48,843 bases of DNA from Bacteroidales bacterium UBA1176 (lineage in GTDB: Bacteria; Bacteroidota; Bacteroidia; Bacteroidales; WCHB1-69): assembly GCA_002311645.1 (NCBI GenBank), contig DBYW01000001.1:1-48843 (forward strand). Direction: 5' to 3'. The notes below the pieces were generated by a model that saw nothing but the letters and a program-made list of their open reading frames with translations, was not told the origin of the DNA and made no database searches. The translations under genes and the position numbers were made by a program. Below, in pieces: positions 19,829-28,675 of the stretch (its first letter is position 1; each line of letters starts with the position of its first letter).

Positions 19829-19848
19829 TTATTATTATTTGCGTTTAG

Positions 19849-19883
19849 AAAAGGGATTGCCGTGAGGTAGTCCCTTTTTTTTT
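19849..19883 (+). terminator. Intrinsic terminator after ompA-family gene
   Basis: AAAAGGGA (19849-19856) pairs with TCCCTTTT (19871-19878). Inner TGCC/GGTA pairing surrounds a GTGA loop, and a run of nine T follows. It ends the adhesin-OmpA transcription unit. Confidence 0.8.
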
Positions 19884-19915
19884 ATGATATCCCTTCCATA
19901 TTTCGATTTTTCCTG

Positions 19916-19923
19916 TATTTTTG
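19916..19923 (+). promoter_or_regulatory. Predicted -7 box for the type B T9SS cargo gene
   Basis: TATTTTTG fits TAnnTTTG. It is 15 bases before the ATG at 19939, which favours that ATG over an upstream in-frame TTG at 19921 that overlaps the box. Confidence 0.5.
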
Positions 19924-19938
19924 CATTCTCATTTCTAT

Positions 19939-22900
19939 ATGCGAAGGATAGCGTACATATTATTCCTTGTTGTCTTTGCCATATCCATGGTGCAAGCTCG
20001 CTCACGCGACACTTTGTCTGCTTCGCGTCTGGAATTTGTGCCGAATTTTGGACAATGGCATGAGCCGTTTCATTATCGCGCGAATCTCAATGGTGCTGCC
20101 GTTTTTTTTGACGATGACGGATATTTGGTCAATATGCTTGACCCTGCTGATCTTTCGGATTTCCACCCTGTTCAGTTTAATTCTTCTGTCAATAAGGATA
20201 TTCATGCGTCCGCATATCGAGTATCTTTCGAGAATGCAAACACGTCGTCTTCATACATCGCATCCAGTCAGCCCTCCTCCCATTATTACAACTATTATCT
20301 TTCCTCCGATAAAAAAAGATGGTATGCACAGGTTTCTGCTTATTCTTCTATCTGTCGCGCTGAGCTTTATCCAGGCATCAACCTGTCTGTGTTTCAGTCT
20401 GATCAGCATCTCAAATATGAGTTTTTGATTAAACCCGATGCGGATCCGTCCCTGATTCGTATGCGATATTCGGGCGTGAAATCCATCTCTTTGTCGGCGG
20501 AGTGTTTGCTTATAGACAACTTTATTGACAGAATCGTGGAGTTGCCTCCTTTTGCTTATCAAATCAATGGCAGAGGTGACACGCTTCATGTGGAGTGTCA
20601 TTATAAGATAGAGAAGAATATTGTTTCGTTTGTCCTTGGTCAGTATGACAAGAATTTGACACTCATTATTGATCCTGTAGTGGTTTTTTCTTCTTATAGC
20701 GGTTCCACGGCCGACAATTGGGGCTATACTGCAACCTACGATTCCCACGGCAATCTTTATGGCGGTGGTATTGCGTTTGGCCCTGGATATCCTTATACAT
20801 TGGGAGCCTATCAAACTAATTTTTGCAACAATACATCTGGAACGACGACGGATGTCACTATCTCTAAATTCGATTCCTCTGGCACCTATCTGCATTTTTC
20901 CACGTATCTGGGTGGCTCGTATGTGGATATACCGCATAGTCTGCATGTCAACGACAACGATGAATTGTATGTTTTTGGCACTACGGCTTCTCCCGATTTC
21001 CCAGTTACTTCCAATGCATTCGACACTTCGTTCAATGGAGGACCAAGCGTGACTTTGTCCACTTCGCTTGGCTTTCCGCAAGGTTCCGACATTTTTGTCT
21101 CTAAGTTCAATATGGACGGCACCCAGTTGTTGGGCTCTACATTTGTGGGCGGTACAGGCAACGATGGTGTTAATACGGCTTCGGGTCTGCGCAAGAACTA
21201 TGCCGATGATAATAGGGGAGAGATTGTGGTCGATGCCAACAGCAATGTGTTTGTCGTCAGCTCTACCTATTCGACTGATTTCCCGGTTGTGCAGAGTGCA
21301 TACGACACTACGCAAAATGGGGCGCAAGATGTGTGTGTGTTCAAGATGAGTTATGATCTGTCACAGATGATTTGGTCAACATTGTTGGGCGGATCCGGGA
21401 ATGATGCGGGTTACAGCATGATGTTGGCGGCAGACCAAAGCGTTTATGTTTGTGGCGGAACCACCTCCACGGATCTGCCGGTATCGCAGAATGCTTACCA
21501 GATGATGTACGCGGGCAATGTGGACGGCTTTGTCGCCCATATCTCTCCTAATGGTGATAATCTTCTGCAATGCACGTATCTGGGTTTCGATAGTTATGAC
21601 CAAGCCTATCTGATTAAGGGTGACCGTGACGATGTGCCCCACCTTTTTGGACAAACAGCCGCCGCCGGAAATACGTGGATTCATAATGCGCAATATTATA
21701 CACAGGGTGGGGGACAGTTCTTGACAAAATTATCACCTCAATTGGATTCCGTAATCTGGTCGACTGTTTTTGGATCGGGTGCGGGTGGCCCAGATTTTTC
21801 TCCTACGGCGCTCCTGGTGGACTATTGTAACAATATTTATATGTCGGGCTGGGGTTCTCAATCACTCAATGGATTCGGTGGTACATCGGGCTTGCCGGTG
21901 ACCGCGGACGCTTTCCAGGGCGTCACGGACGGCAGCGACTACTATTTTATCTGCATTAGCGACGATGTTTCACAGTTGGTATATGCATCATTCTTTGGAG
22001 GCTCGGCCAATTCTGCCCGCGAACATGTGGACGGCGGGACCAGTAGATTTGACCGAAAAGGCCGCATTTATCAAGCGGTATGTGCTGGTTGCGGCGGACA
22101 AAGCTCCTTTCCAACGACACCGGGCGCGTGGTCGACCACCAACGGCAGCACGAACTGTAATCTCGGTGTGATCAAAATGGATTTCGGCCTTCCTGTCGTC
22201 GTTGCCGATTTCCATATTCCTACCACCGTTTGCGCTCCCGCCACTGTCGTTTTTGAAAATCATTCCCAAACGATAGGGAACAGCACATCCTATACTTGGG
22301 ATTTCGGAGATGGTACTACATCCACCCTTCCCAATCCAACGCATTCTTATGTCCATTCCGGCTATTATTATATAACGCTTGTGGTCCACGATTTGGGTAG
22401 CTGCAATCTCTCCGATACACTGACCAAAGCCCTTCTTGTGCTTGCGAACACGGTTGATACGCTTGCCCCTGCGAATATTTGTGTGGGCGATTTTGTGCAA
22501 ATAGGGTTGCCTCCATCCATCAATATTACGTATCATTGGATGCCCGCATACGCGCTTAGCAACGCTTCCGTGTCCAACCCAATCGCATCCCCGTTACAGA
22601 CAACGGATTACATGCTGGTTGTTAATTCTCCGGCCTGTACAGACACATTCTATCAGAGGGTAAATGTCGACACTTCGATGGCGGTGCTCTCTTCCGACAC
22701 CACCATTTGTCCTGGTGGCACGGCGATTTTGGCATTGTCGGGAATGACGGAGTATCAGGCTGTCCAATGGTCCACTTCCCCGACTTTCACTCCGATAATT
22801 GCGGAAAACCAGACCACGCTGTCTGTCCAGCCCACGGCTACCACCACCTATTACGTTTGGGTGCAAGGCAGGATTTGTTCCTATGTGAGGTCTGTTACGG

Positions 22901-23685
22901 TGCATGTTTCCCAAGTGGGCGTGAGCCCGTTGCCGGATTTGTTGCTTTGCTTCGAGGATAGTGTTCAACTCTCTGTGAACACGGACTGTGTCGATTGCCA
23001 ATATCAGTGGGTCTTGGGCGATGGCAGCACTTATTCGGGGGAACATCCCAATGTCTCGCCTTCGGCGTCTATGCCTTATTCCGTCACATTGACGGATCCG
23101 TATGGCTGCACGGCCACTGTCTCGGCTTATATCGTGAAGCGGACGGGAACGTTTCCGTCCCCGTTCCATGCGTGGTGCGATTTTTGCGAGATTACGCAAG
23201 CGGAGTCGACGACGCTCTTCTCCACCGATTATGGAGAGGGCTATATCTATCAGTGGCACCCTGTTCACCCGGACATGCAATCCCCGAATGAGCCGACTAC
23301 CGTGGTGTCGCCCATGGAAACGATGACATACACTGTCGTCGTAACAGACACCTTTGGCTGTGTGATGTCCGATACCGTCACCATCAAGGTGGATGAACTA
23401 ACCTGCGACGATCCTTTCATTTTTATCCCGAATGTTTTTTCGCCCAATGGTGACGGAAAAAACGATGTGCTCTATGTCCGCAGCCAGATATTGGAGGATT
23501 TTTATTTTGCCGTGTACAGTCGTTGGGGACAGAAAGTTTATGAGACACGAAGTTTGACCGAAGGCTGGGATGGCACATTCCAAGGAAAGCCTTGCCAAAA
23601 CGGTGTGTATGATTATTATTTCAAAGGCACTTGTATAGGGGGGCAGACGAGTGAGCTTAAGGGTAATGTGACACTCGTTCGATAA
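19939..23685 (+). CDS. T9SS type B cargo: SBBP-repeat/PKD protein with gliding-motility C-terminal domain
   Basis: The protein has 1,248 residues from the ATG at 19939 (signal peptide MRRIAYILFLVVFAISMVQA). After cleavage, a domain with 'LEFVPNFGQWHEPFHYRA' resembles the N-terminal domain common in Bacteroidota surface proteins that carry SBBP repeats. SBBP-type beta-propeller repeats follow (about residues 240-740), with strands such as 'FSTYLGGSY', 'STFVGGTGND', 'WSTLLGGSGND' and 'TTSTDLPVSQNAY'. A PKD domain follows at about 754-830, with the signature 'YTWDFGDGTTS'. Then come two or three Ig-like modules with several Cys. The last 93 residues (from about 1156, 'FIPNVFSPNGDGKNDVLYV') are a type B (CHU_C, gliding motility-associated) T9SS sorting domain. 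Type B cargo normally needs a PorP/SprF family outer-membrane partner, often encoded next door; none is seen in this window. The function is otherwise unknown, and surface display is the firm part. Confidence 0.88.
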   Translation: MRRIAYILFLVVFAISMVQARSRDTLSASRLEFVPNFGQWHEPFHYRANLNGAAVFFDDDGYLVNMLDPADLSDFHPVQFNSSVNKDIHASAYRVSFENANTSSSYIASSQPSSHYYNYYLSSDKKRWYAQVSAYSSICRAELYPGINLSVFQSDQHLKYEFLIKPDADPSLIRMRYSGVKSISLSAECLLIDNFIDRIVELPPFAYQINGRGDTLHVECHYKIEKNIVSFVLGQYDKNLTLIIDPVVVFSSYSGSTADNWGYTATYDSHGNLYGGGIAFGPGYPYTLGAYQTNFCNNTSGTTTDVTISKFDSSGTYLHFSTYLGGSYVDIPHSLHVNDNDELYVFGTTASPDFPVTSNAFDTSFNGGPSVTLSTSLGFPQGSDIFVSKFNMDGTQLLGSTFVGGTGNDGVNTASGLRKNYADDNRGEIVVDANSNVFVVSSTYSTDFPVVQSAYDTTQNGAQDVCVFKMSYDLSQMIWSTLLGGSGNDAGYSMMLAADQSVYVCGGTTSTDLPVSQNAYQMMYAGNVDGFVAHISPNGDNLLQCTYLGFDSYDQAYLIKGDRDDVPHLFGQTAAAGNTWIHNAQYYTQGGGQFLTKLSPQLDSVIWSTVFGSGAGGPDFSPTALLVDYCNNIYMSGWGSQSLNGFGGTSGLPVTADAFQGVTDGSDYYFICISDDVSQLVYASFFGGSANSAREHVDGGTSRFDRKGRIYQAVCAGCGGQSSFPTTPGAWSTTNGSTNCNLGVIKMDFGLPVVVADFHIPTTVCAPATVVFENHSQTIGNSTSYTWDFGDGTTSTLPNPTHSYVHSGYYYITLVVHDLGSCNLSDTLTKALLVLANTVDTLAPANICVGDFVQIGLPPSINITYHWMPAYALSNASVSNPIASPLQTTDYMLVVNSPACTDTFYQRVNVDTSMAVLSSDTTICPGGTAILALSGMTEYQAVQWSTSPTFTPIIAENQTTLSVQPTATTTYYVWVQGRICSYVRSVTVHVSQVGVSPLPDLLLCFEDSVQLSVNTDCVDCQYQWVLGDGSTYSGEHPNVSPSASMPYSVTLTDPYGCTATVSAYIVKRTGTFPSPFHAWCDFCEITQAESTTLFSTDYGEGYIYQWHPVHPDMQSPNEPTTVVSPMETMTYTVVVTDTFGCVMSDTVTIKVDELTCDDPFIFIPNVFSPNGDGKNDVLYVRSQILEDFYFAVYSRWGQKVYETRSLTEGWDGTFQGKPCQNGVYDYYFKGTCIGGQTSELKGNVTLVR

Positions 23686-23730
23686 TTGCTGAAAACGATA
23701 CATAAAGACCCTCCAGTATTTAAGATTTTA

Positions 23731-23738
23731 TATATTTG
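23731..23738 (+). promoter_or_regulatory. Predicted -7 box for the transglycosylase-like/U32 pair
   Basis: TATATTTG is an exact TAnnTTTG match, 22 bases before the ATG at 23761. It supports starting the gene there and not at upstream in-frame TTG codons. Confidence 0.6.
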
Positions 23739-23760
23739 CGCGTTTTTTCTAAAAGCAGCA

Positions 23761-24915
23761 ATGTTAAAGAAAGTTGTTGATAATCAAGATAAAAAGAGCT
23801 TTTTTCGTTCTTGGAAATCGTTGAAGTTTCGCGCCAAAGCCTACCAAGTTATCGTTCATATTTTTGCTTTGGCAGGAATGGCCATTCTTGGTGCTTGGGC
23901 ATTCTATCAACTCGGCTTTACCAACGACAAGGGCGGGGTGGACGAAAATAACCGTTACCTGGCCGACTATAAGAATAACCTCGTCAAACAAGACTCCTCC
24001 AAGATTTTTGAGGATCAGATGCGAAATTATTTGAATTTGGTGGCCATCAGCAAGTTTTATCCACAAAACGCGCATCTTATGCTTGACGCCAATCGGTACT
24101 CCGACCGTCAGGATGGTATGGGGCAAATGATCTACGCCGCCAATATGTATTTGATGGAAGAGGAGTCAGGTGAACAGTATCGACAGTTGTTGAAAGAGTT
24201 GAATGCTGTGTTGGACAAATATCCTGCGGCTGGCGACACAGCGAATCTGGTGCCTTGGATGAATGAGGCTGCTTGGCCGTCGTTAAAGGCTGCCATCGTG
24301 AAGGACCGGGCGGCTATAGAGGAGGCTGCGCGACTTACAGGGGTGGAGCCCCGCCTGATTGTGGGTTGCCTGGTGGGTGAGCAAATCCGCCTGTTCAATT
24401 CTAAACGGGAGATGTATAAAAAGTACTTGGGCCCTGTCAAGGTGTTGTCTGTACAGTCGCAGTTCTCGTTTGGCGTGAATGGCATTAAGGATTTTACGGC
24501 CCAGAAAGTGGAACGGAATCTTAAGGATACCTCGTCCATTTTCTATATGGGCAAGAAATATGAGCATGTTTTGGACTTCAACACGGCGGATCATGCTTCC
24601 GAGCGCTATTACCGGCTGACCAACTACCATAATCACCTCTACTCCTACATCTATACGGGTTGCATCCTGCACCAGACCATGTTGCAGTGGAAACGGTCGG
24701 GTTACGATATATCCAAGCGTCCGGATATTCTCTTCACGCTCTTCAATTTAGGTTTTGAGGCCTCTAAGCCCAGTGCAAACCCCCAATGCGGCGGTTCCCG
24801 TATTGAGGCCAACGGCAGAACTTATACGTTTGGCCGTATAGGCAACGATTTTTACTTTTCCGGCGAGTTGGCCAAGGAATTCCCCATCCAATCCGAATCA
24901 TTTGTGAATGAATAA
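23761..24915 (+). CDS. Membrane-anchored DUF1402-like / lytic transglycosylase-like protein
   Basis: The protein has 384 residues from the ATG at 23761. A short basic cytoplasmic tail is followed by one membrane segment (about residues 34-55, VIVHIFALAGMAILGAWAFY), leaving a large periplasmic domain. The central part has 'LTGVEPRLIVGCLVGEQIRLF', then 'QFSFGVNGIK', then a C-terminal part with 'SKRPDILFTLFNLGF' and 'YTFGRIGNDFYFSGELA'. I recall this pattern from DUF1402-type proteins. The Glu in 'GEQ' and the 'S.GV.GIK' stretch resemble the lysozyme-like fold of lytic transglycosylases, so peptidoglycan cleavage is possible but not proven. Its stop overlaps the next gene's start by 8 bases (ATGAATAA), so the two are translationally coupled. 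Confidence 0.6.
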   Translation: MLKKVVDNQDKKSFFRSWKSLKFRAKAYQVIVHIFALAGMAILGAWAFYQLGFTNDKGGVDENNRYLADYKNNLVKQDSSKIFEDQMRNYLNLVAISKFYPQNAHLMLDANRYSDRQDGMGQMIYAANMYLMEEESGEQYRQLLKELNAVLDKYPAAGDTANLVPWMNEAAWPSLKAAIVKDRAAIEEAARLTGVEPRLIVGCLVGEQIRLFNSKREMYKKYLGPVKVLSVQSQFSFGVNGIKDFTAQKVERNLKDTSSIFYMGKKYEHVLDFNTADHASERYYRLTNYHNHLYSYIYTGCILHQTMLQWKRSGYDISKRPDILFTLFNLGFEASKPSANPQCGGSRIEANGRTYTFGRIGNDFYFSGELAKEFPIQSESFVNE

Positions 24916-26761
24916 GATAGAACTGCTCATCCCGGCCAAAGACTTGAGCTGCGGCAAGATTGCCATCAATCACGGGGCCGACGCCCTTTACATCGGCGCG
25001 CCGCGCTTCGGGGCTCGACAGGCAGCTGGCAATACGCTTTCTGACCTCGGACAACTTGTGCACTATGCGCACCTCTATGGATCCAAGGTCTATGTGACGG
25101 TTAATACATTGTTGTATGACAATGAGTTGGAGGATGCCCGCAAGTTGGTGTGGCAGCTGTATGAATTGGGTGCGGATGCACTCATTATACAAGATTTTGG
25201 ATTGCTCAAAATGGATTTGCCGCCGATACTCCTCCATGCAAGCACCCAATGCCATAATAATTCTTTGGAACGCATCCTTTTCTTGGAAAAATTAGGCATG
25301 AAGCGTGCGATTCTGGCACGCGAGATGGATTTGGAAACCATACGCGACATCCATGCCCATAGCAATATCGAGTTGGAGACTTTTATCCATGGTGCGTTGT
25401 GCGTCTGTTACAGCGGCCAGTGTTATATGAGCCGTATGACCACGGGACGAAGCGGCAATCGTGGTGAATGCGCCCAAGTCTGTCGGACTCCTTTTGACCT
25501 TGTGGATGCCAATGGGAAGGTTCTTTTCCACGACAAGCATTTGCTTTCCCTGCGCGACATGAACCGGGCCGCCTATCTGCACGATATCATAGACGTCGGT
25601 GTCATTTCCCTCAAAGTGGAGGGAAGACTGAAGGATGAAGCCTATATCCAAAATGTCACAGGCTATTACCGCCAGTTGTTGGATTCGATTTTCGAGAGCG
25701 ATCATGCATACGATCGTCTCGGCAGTGGTCGCACCACACTCTTTTTCGAACCCGATCCTGCACGGACGTTCAGTCGTGGTTTCACGCCCTATTTTATTGA
25801 TGGACAACGGCGCTGCATGGCTTCGTTCGACACTCCAAAGGCCAAGGGGAAATCCATTGGCTATTTGCAACAGGACCGCTCAGGACGGATCTTCTATGAG
25901 GGCGACGAAACCCTTGTCAATGGCGATGGACTTTGTTTCGTGGGAGAGAATGGTGAGTTGGAGGGCTTTTTTGTCAACGGCGTATCATCGAGTACTGCTG
26001 CAAGCAAACCCCGTCGTGTCGCTATCCGACCCAGCAAGGTTCTTTCCTCCTTTAAACGGGTGGAGGTTTTCCGCAATGTGGACAAGCAGTTTGAGAAAAT
26101 TCTTTCTGATAAGGGTGCTGAACGAAAGATTGCCGTGGACATGCGATTTGAGGAAACGGCGGATGGTTTTGCGTTGCAACTTTGCGATGAGGATGGTTGC
26201 AAGGTTCGTGTGGAACGTACTATAGCCAAGGAGCCGGCCATGAAGCCCGATGTCGCCATGCGTCAGTTGAAAATGTCATTGGCAAAGTTGGGCGGCACGT
26301 CTTTTGCTTTGCGGGAGTTAACTGTCACTTCACAGCCCTGTTTCTTGCAGGCATCTGTGGTGAACGCGATGCGTGGTGAGGCCGTCGAGCGACTCATGGA
26401 AGTCCGTGCGAAGCACTTCCATCCCAAGGATACCTACCACGATTATCATCCTGAACCGATTTATACGGATGCTGACTATAAGCGAAACATCACCAATGAG
26501 CTGCATCGTGCCGTCTATGAAGATTTTGGCGCTGGCGAGGTGGAGTATGGTATCGACAAGACCTTGGACTTTGACAATAAGGAGGTGATGGTCTGCAAGT
26601 ATTGCATTCGTTATGAAATAGGGGCTTGCAGCAAACAGAAGGGTGGGTCGGCCCTTGCGTTGCCGCTGTATCTGAAAAATGCCCGTCACAAGTTTCGCTT
26701 GGATTTTGACTGCAAGGAATGCGTTATGAAAGTGCTGAGCGAGAAAGGAAGTTCTATCTAA
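24908..26761 (+). CDS. Peptidase U32 family protein (RlhA/TrhP-like)
   Basis: The protein has 617 residues. The N-terminal half is a TIM-barrel U32 domain: 'LLIPAKDLSCGKIAINHGADALYIG', 'ILLHASTQCHN', then the family signature 'ETFIHGALCVCYSGQCYMS' followed by 'RSGNRGECAQVCR'. The cysteines in and after the signature match those proposed to bind an iron-sulfur cluster. In E. coli, members of this family make 5-hydroxycytidine in 23S rRNA (RlhA) or 5-hydroxyuridine in tRNA (TrhP) from prephenate-dependent chemistry; an older annotation is collagenase-like protease. The C-terminus is Cys-rich ('CKYCIRYEIGAC' and 'CKECVMK'), perhaps a second metal site. RNA hydroxylation is the more likely role; the exact substrate cannot be told from sequence alone. 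It is coupled to the upstream transglycosylase-like gene by an 8-base overlap. Confidence 0.85.
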   Translation: MNKIELLIPAKDLSCGKIAINHGADALYIGAPRFGARQAAGNTLSDLGQLVHYAHLYGSKVYVTVNTLLYDNELEDARKLVWQLYELGADALIIQDFGLLKMDLPPILLHASTQCHNNSLERILFLEKLGMKRAILAREMDLETIRDIHAHSNIELETFIHGALCVCYSGQCYMSRMTTGRSGNRGECAQVCRTPFDLVDANGKVLFHDKHLLSLRDMNRAAYLHDIIDVGVISLKVEGRLKDEAYIQNVTGYYRQLLDSIFESDHAYDRLGSGRTTLFFEPDPARTFSRGFTPYFIDGQRRCMASFDTPKAKGKSIGYLQQDRSGRIFYEGDETLVNGDGLCFVGENGELEGFFVNGVSSSTAASKPRRVAIRPSKVLSSFKRVEVFRNVDKQFEKILSDKGAERKIAVDMRFEETADGFALQLCDEDGCKVRVERTIAKEPAMKPDVAMRQLKMSLAKLGGTSFALRELTVTSQPCFLQASVVNAMRGEAVERLMEVRAKHFHPKDTYHDYHPEPIYTDADYKRNITNELHRAVYEDFGAGEVEYGIDKTLDFDNKEVMVCKYCIRYEIGACSKQKGGSALALPLYLKNARHKFRLDFDCKECVMKVLSEKGSSI

Positions 26762-26840
26762 ATTAGTGATCAAAAAACTCTTTTAAAAAAGCAGTAAAAA
26801 TTTTACCATATTTCTCTGTGGAGCAAATAGGAAAAAACAT

Positions 26841-26848
26841 TATTTTTG
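26841..26848 (+). promoter_or_regulatory. Predicted -7 box for the small lipoprotein gene
   Basis: TATTTTTG matches TAnnTTTG, 36 bases before the start codon at 26884. Confidence 0.55.
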
Positions 26849-26883
26849 CGCCAAATTATATTGTTCAATAAAATTTTTAAAAA

Positions 26884-27111
26884 ATGAAAAAATTATTCAT
26901 GTTTTTTGGCGCTATCGCTGTTTTGCTGGGTTTCTCCTCCTGCAAAAAGAATTGTTTTTGTACTTTAAAGTACGATGGTGACACGTATATTATTGGTCCG
27001 TTTGAGGATTTCACAAAGAAGGAGTGTAACCAAAAGGAGAAATATTATAACAATTACTTAGCGGAATATTATGCTCCCGAGGAATTCGAGGTGAATTGTA
27101 CGCGTCAGTAA
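26884..27111 (+). CDS. Small secreted lipoprotein, unknown function
   Basis: The protein has 75 residues. The signal peptide (MKKLFMFFGAIAVLLG) ends in a lipobox FSSC, so Cys20 would be lipidated. The mature part is only about 56 residues, with three further Cys (24, 26 and near the end) and an acidic C-terminal half. The residues after the lipid Cys are KKN, not the acidic surface-export signal known for Bacteroidota lipoproteins, so a periplasmic-facing location is more likely. I do not recognise a family. It has its own promoter box and a clear terminator, so it is a single-gene unit. Confidence 0.75.
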   Translation: MKKLFMFFGAIAVLLGFSSCKKNCFCTLKYDGDTYIIGPFEDFTKKECNQKEKYYNNYLAEYYAPEEFEVNCTRQ

Positions 27112-27141
27112 TTATATTTAAACAAGATAGCAATAATTTTA

Positions 27142-27180
27142 AAGGAAACTGCCTGTTAGGGGTAGTTTCCTTGTTTTGTT
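27142..27180 (+). terminator. Intrinsic terminator after the small lipoprotein
   Basis: AAGGAAACT (27142-27150) pairs with AGTTTCCTT (27164-27172), followed by a T-rich tail. It separates the lipoprotein from cysC. Confidence 0.75.
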
Positions 27181-27186
27181 TTAGTT

Positions 27187-27810
27187 ATGGATTCTAAAAG
27201 CGAAACAAATATATTTGTTTTTAGGCAGAGGTTGGCTGTGAGTGCAGATATGCGGGTCGGGCAGATGGGGCAGACACCGTGTGTGTATTGGCTTACGGGG
27301 TTGCCAAGTTCGGGAAAGAGTACCATTGCCAACGCGTTGGATTTGGCATTGTTTAATTTGGGATTACGCACTTATTTACTTGACGGCGACAACTTGAGAA
27401 TGGGGCTGAACCGTAATCTGGGTTTTGCTTTAGAGGATCGTCGTGAGAACGTGCGCAGGCTGGCAGAGGTAGCGAATCTTATGGTCGACGCCGGGCTGAT
27501 AGTGATAGTGGCCGCGGTGTCGCCAACTCTTGACCAGCGTGAAATGGCGCGCGCTATAGTTAGGAATGAACGGTTTGTGGAGGTGTTTATCAGCACGCCG
27601 GTGGAGGTGTGCGAGGAACGCGATGTAAAAGGGCTCTATCGTCGGGCCCGAATGGGTGAAATCACTGGTTTTACAGGGGTGGACAGCCCGTACGAGCCGC
27701 CGTTGGCGGCGGAACTGGTGGTTGACACCGTGTGCGAAAGTGCAGAGGATGCTGCCACGCGCATGGCGCAATATTATACGGAACGGTTTGGAACTACTTT
27801 GTCCCGGTAA
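27187..27810 (+). CDS. cysC: Adenylylsulfate (APS) kinase
   Basis: The protein has 207 residues. It phosphorylates adenylyl sulfate to PAPS, the sulfate donor for sulfotransferases. The Walker A motif is GLPSSGKST at residues 38-46. 'LLDGDNLRMGLNRNLGF', 'EDRRENVRRLAEVA', 'ERDVKGLYRRAR' and 'FTGVDSPYEPP' are the expected APS-kinase blocks; the usual LN.DLGF has Asn in place of Asp. The ATG at 27187 gives an N-terminus of about normal length. No ATP sulfurylase (CysD/CysN or Sat) is adjacent. The 3' end overlaps the convergent sulfotransferase gene by 17 bases, which suggests that PAPS made here feeds that enzyme. No good promoter box is seen in the short gap after the preceding terminator. Confidence 0.9.
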   Translation: MDSKSETNIFVFRQRLAVSADMRVGQMGQTPCVYWLTGLPSSGKSTIANALDLALFNLGLRTYLLDGDNLRMGLNRNLGFALEDRRENVRRLAEVANLMVDAGLIVIVAAVSPTLDQREMARAIVRNERFVEVFISTPVEVCEERDVKGLYRRARMGEITGFTGVDSPYEPPLAAELVVDTVCESAEDAATRMAQYYTERFGTTLSR

Positions 27811-28645
27811 GACTCTCCGTGAGCGATTTCACAGTTCTTTCATATAGACTTTGATATTGGGCTGCGATGTCGGCAGGTATTATCCGCGCACCTTCGCCGG
27901 TTTTTCCTTGTCGAATAAACTGGTTGTAAACGCGTTCGGCCGTCTTAGGGCGGTTGCCGAACTTCTCCTCGTTTTGTTTCATATAATCGAAACGCGTGCG
28001 CTCGTAGGCGCGGGCTACAGCTTCCTCAGAAAATTCGATTTGCAGGAATTTGCTGATTTTGCTGACACACCCCTCGAAGTCGGCCAACAGGTCTTCGTAC
28101 CGGAGGCAGAGCATGGGAAACTGCTTTTTGTTGACAAGCCATTCTTGAGTGAATTCGAACCAATTGGGTGTTTCCTTGAGTTTGCGTTCCGCATATTCGG
28201 CGATAGAGAGGGTGGTGGTGCGGTAGTTTATCTCTTGATGCCAGTTCGACACGATGCAGTCCTGCGGGTTGCGGGTTACAAAAATGAAACGCCCTTTGGT
28301 GGTGGCGGGAATGGTGTGGTAGGGACTGTGGGTCTTGATGATGCGGGGCGACGGCAGCTCCACTGGCGGCACGCCGGTGATGGCTGCGTTTCTTATCCAT
28401 GGCGATACGTCGTAGATGTGGTTGAAATCCATATTGCCGTCAGTGGTGAGCTGGTAGAGCAACATCTGCATGAGGGTGGTGCCGCTTTTGGGGTAGGTGG
28501 CCACATAGATGTCGTCGTCTCGCTCGCCGAATTTGAATTTATAGTCGAGCCACCTCAAGTTATCAAGTGCTTTTTTAGTCTTGGCCTGCCTGTTCTCAAG
28601 TCGACGGATGGTGAATTTTACAAGGTTGTCTACAAGTTTTGCCAT
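27794..28645 (-). CDS. PAPS-dependent sulfotransferase (cytosolic SULT type)
   Basis: The protein has 283 residues with no signal peptide or membrane segment. The 5'-phosphosulfate-binding loop is YPKSGTT at residues 51-57. His106 in 'KTHSPYH' matches the catalytic His of SULT enzymes. The 3'-phosphate-binding segment is 'VTRNPQDCIVSNWH' (about 123-136). 'LRYEDLLADFEGCVSKISKFL' and a late 'FIRQGKTGEG' (in the place of the SULT R.G..G motif) complete the fold. It would transfer sulfate from PAPS to a hydroxyl of a small acceptor such as a sterol, lipid or phenol; the acceptor cannot be read from sequence. Gut Bacteroides sulfotransferases that act on steroids are the nearest known precedent. 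It lies 30 bases after the DPP4-type gene on the same strand, so they may share a transcript, and it converges on cysC. Confidence 0.85.
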   Translation of the reverse strand: MAKLVDNLVKFTIRRLENRQAKTKKALDNLRWLDYKFKFGERDDDIYVATYPKSGTTLMQMLLYQLTTDGNMDFNHIYDVSPWIRNAAITGVPPVELPSPRIIKTHSPYHTIPATTKGRFIFVTRNPQDCIVSNWHQEINYRTTTLSIAEYAERKLKETPNWFEFTQEWLVNKKQFPMLCLRYEDLLADFEGCVSKISKFLQIEFSEEAVARAYERTRFDYMKQNEEKFGNRPKTAERVYNQFIRQGKTGEGARIIPADIAAQYQSLYERTVKSLTESLTGTK

Positions 28646-28675
28646 AGTATAAATAATGGTGTCGGATTAAAAAGA

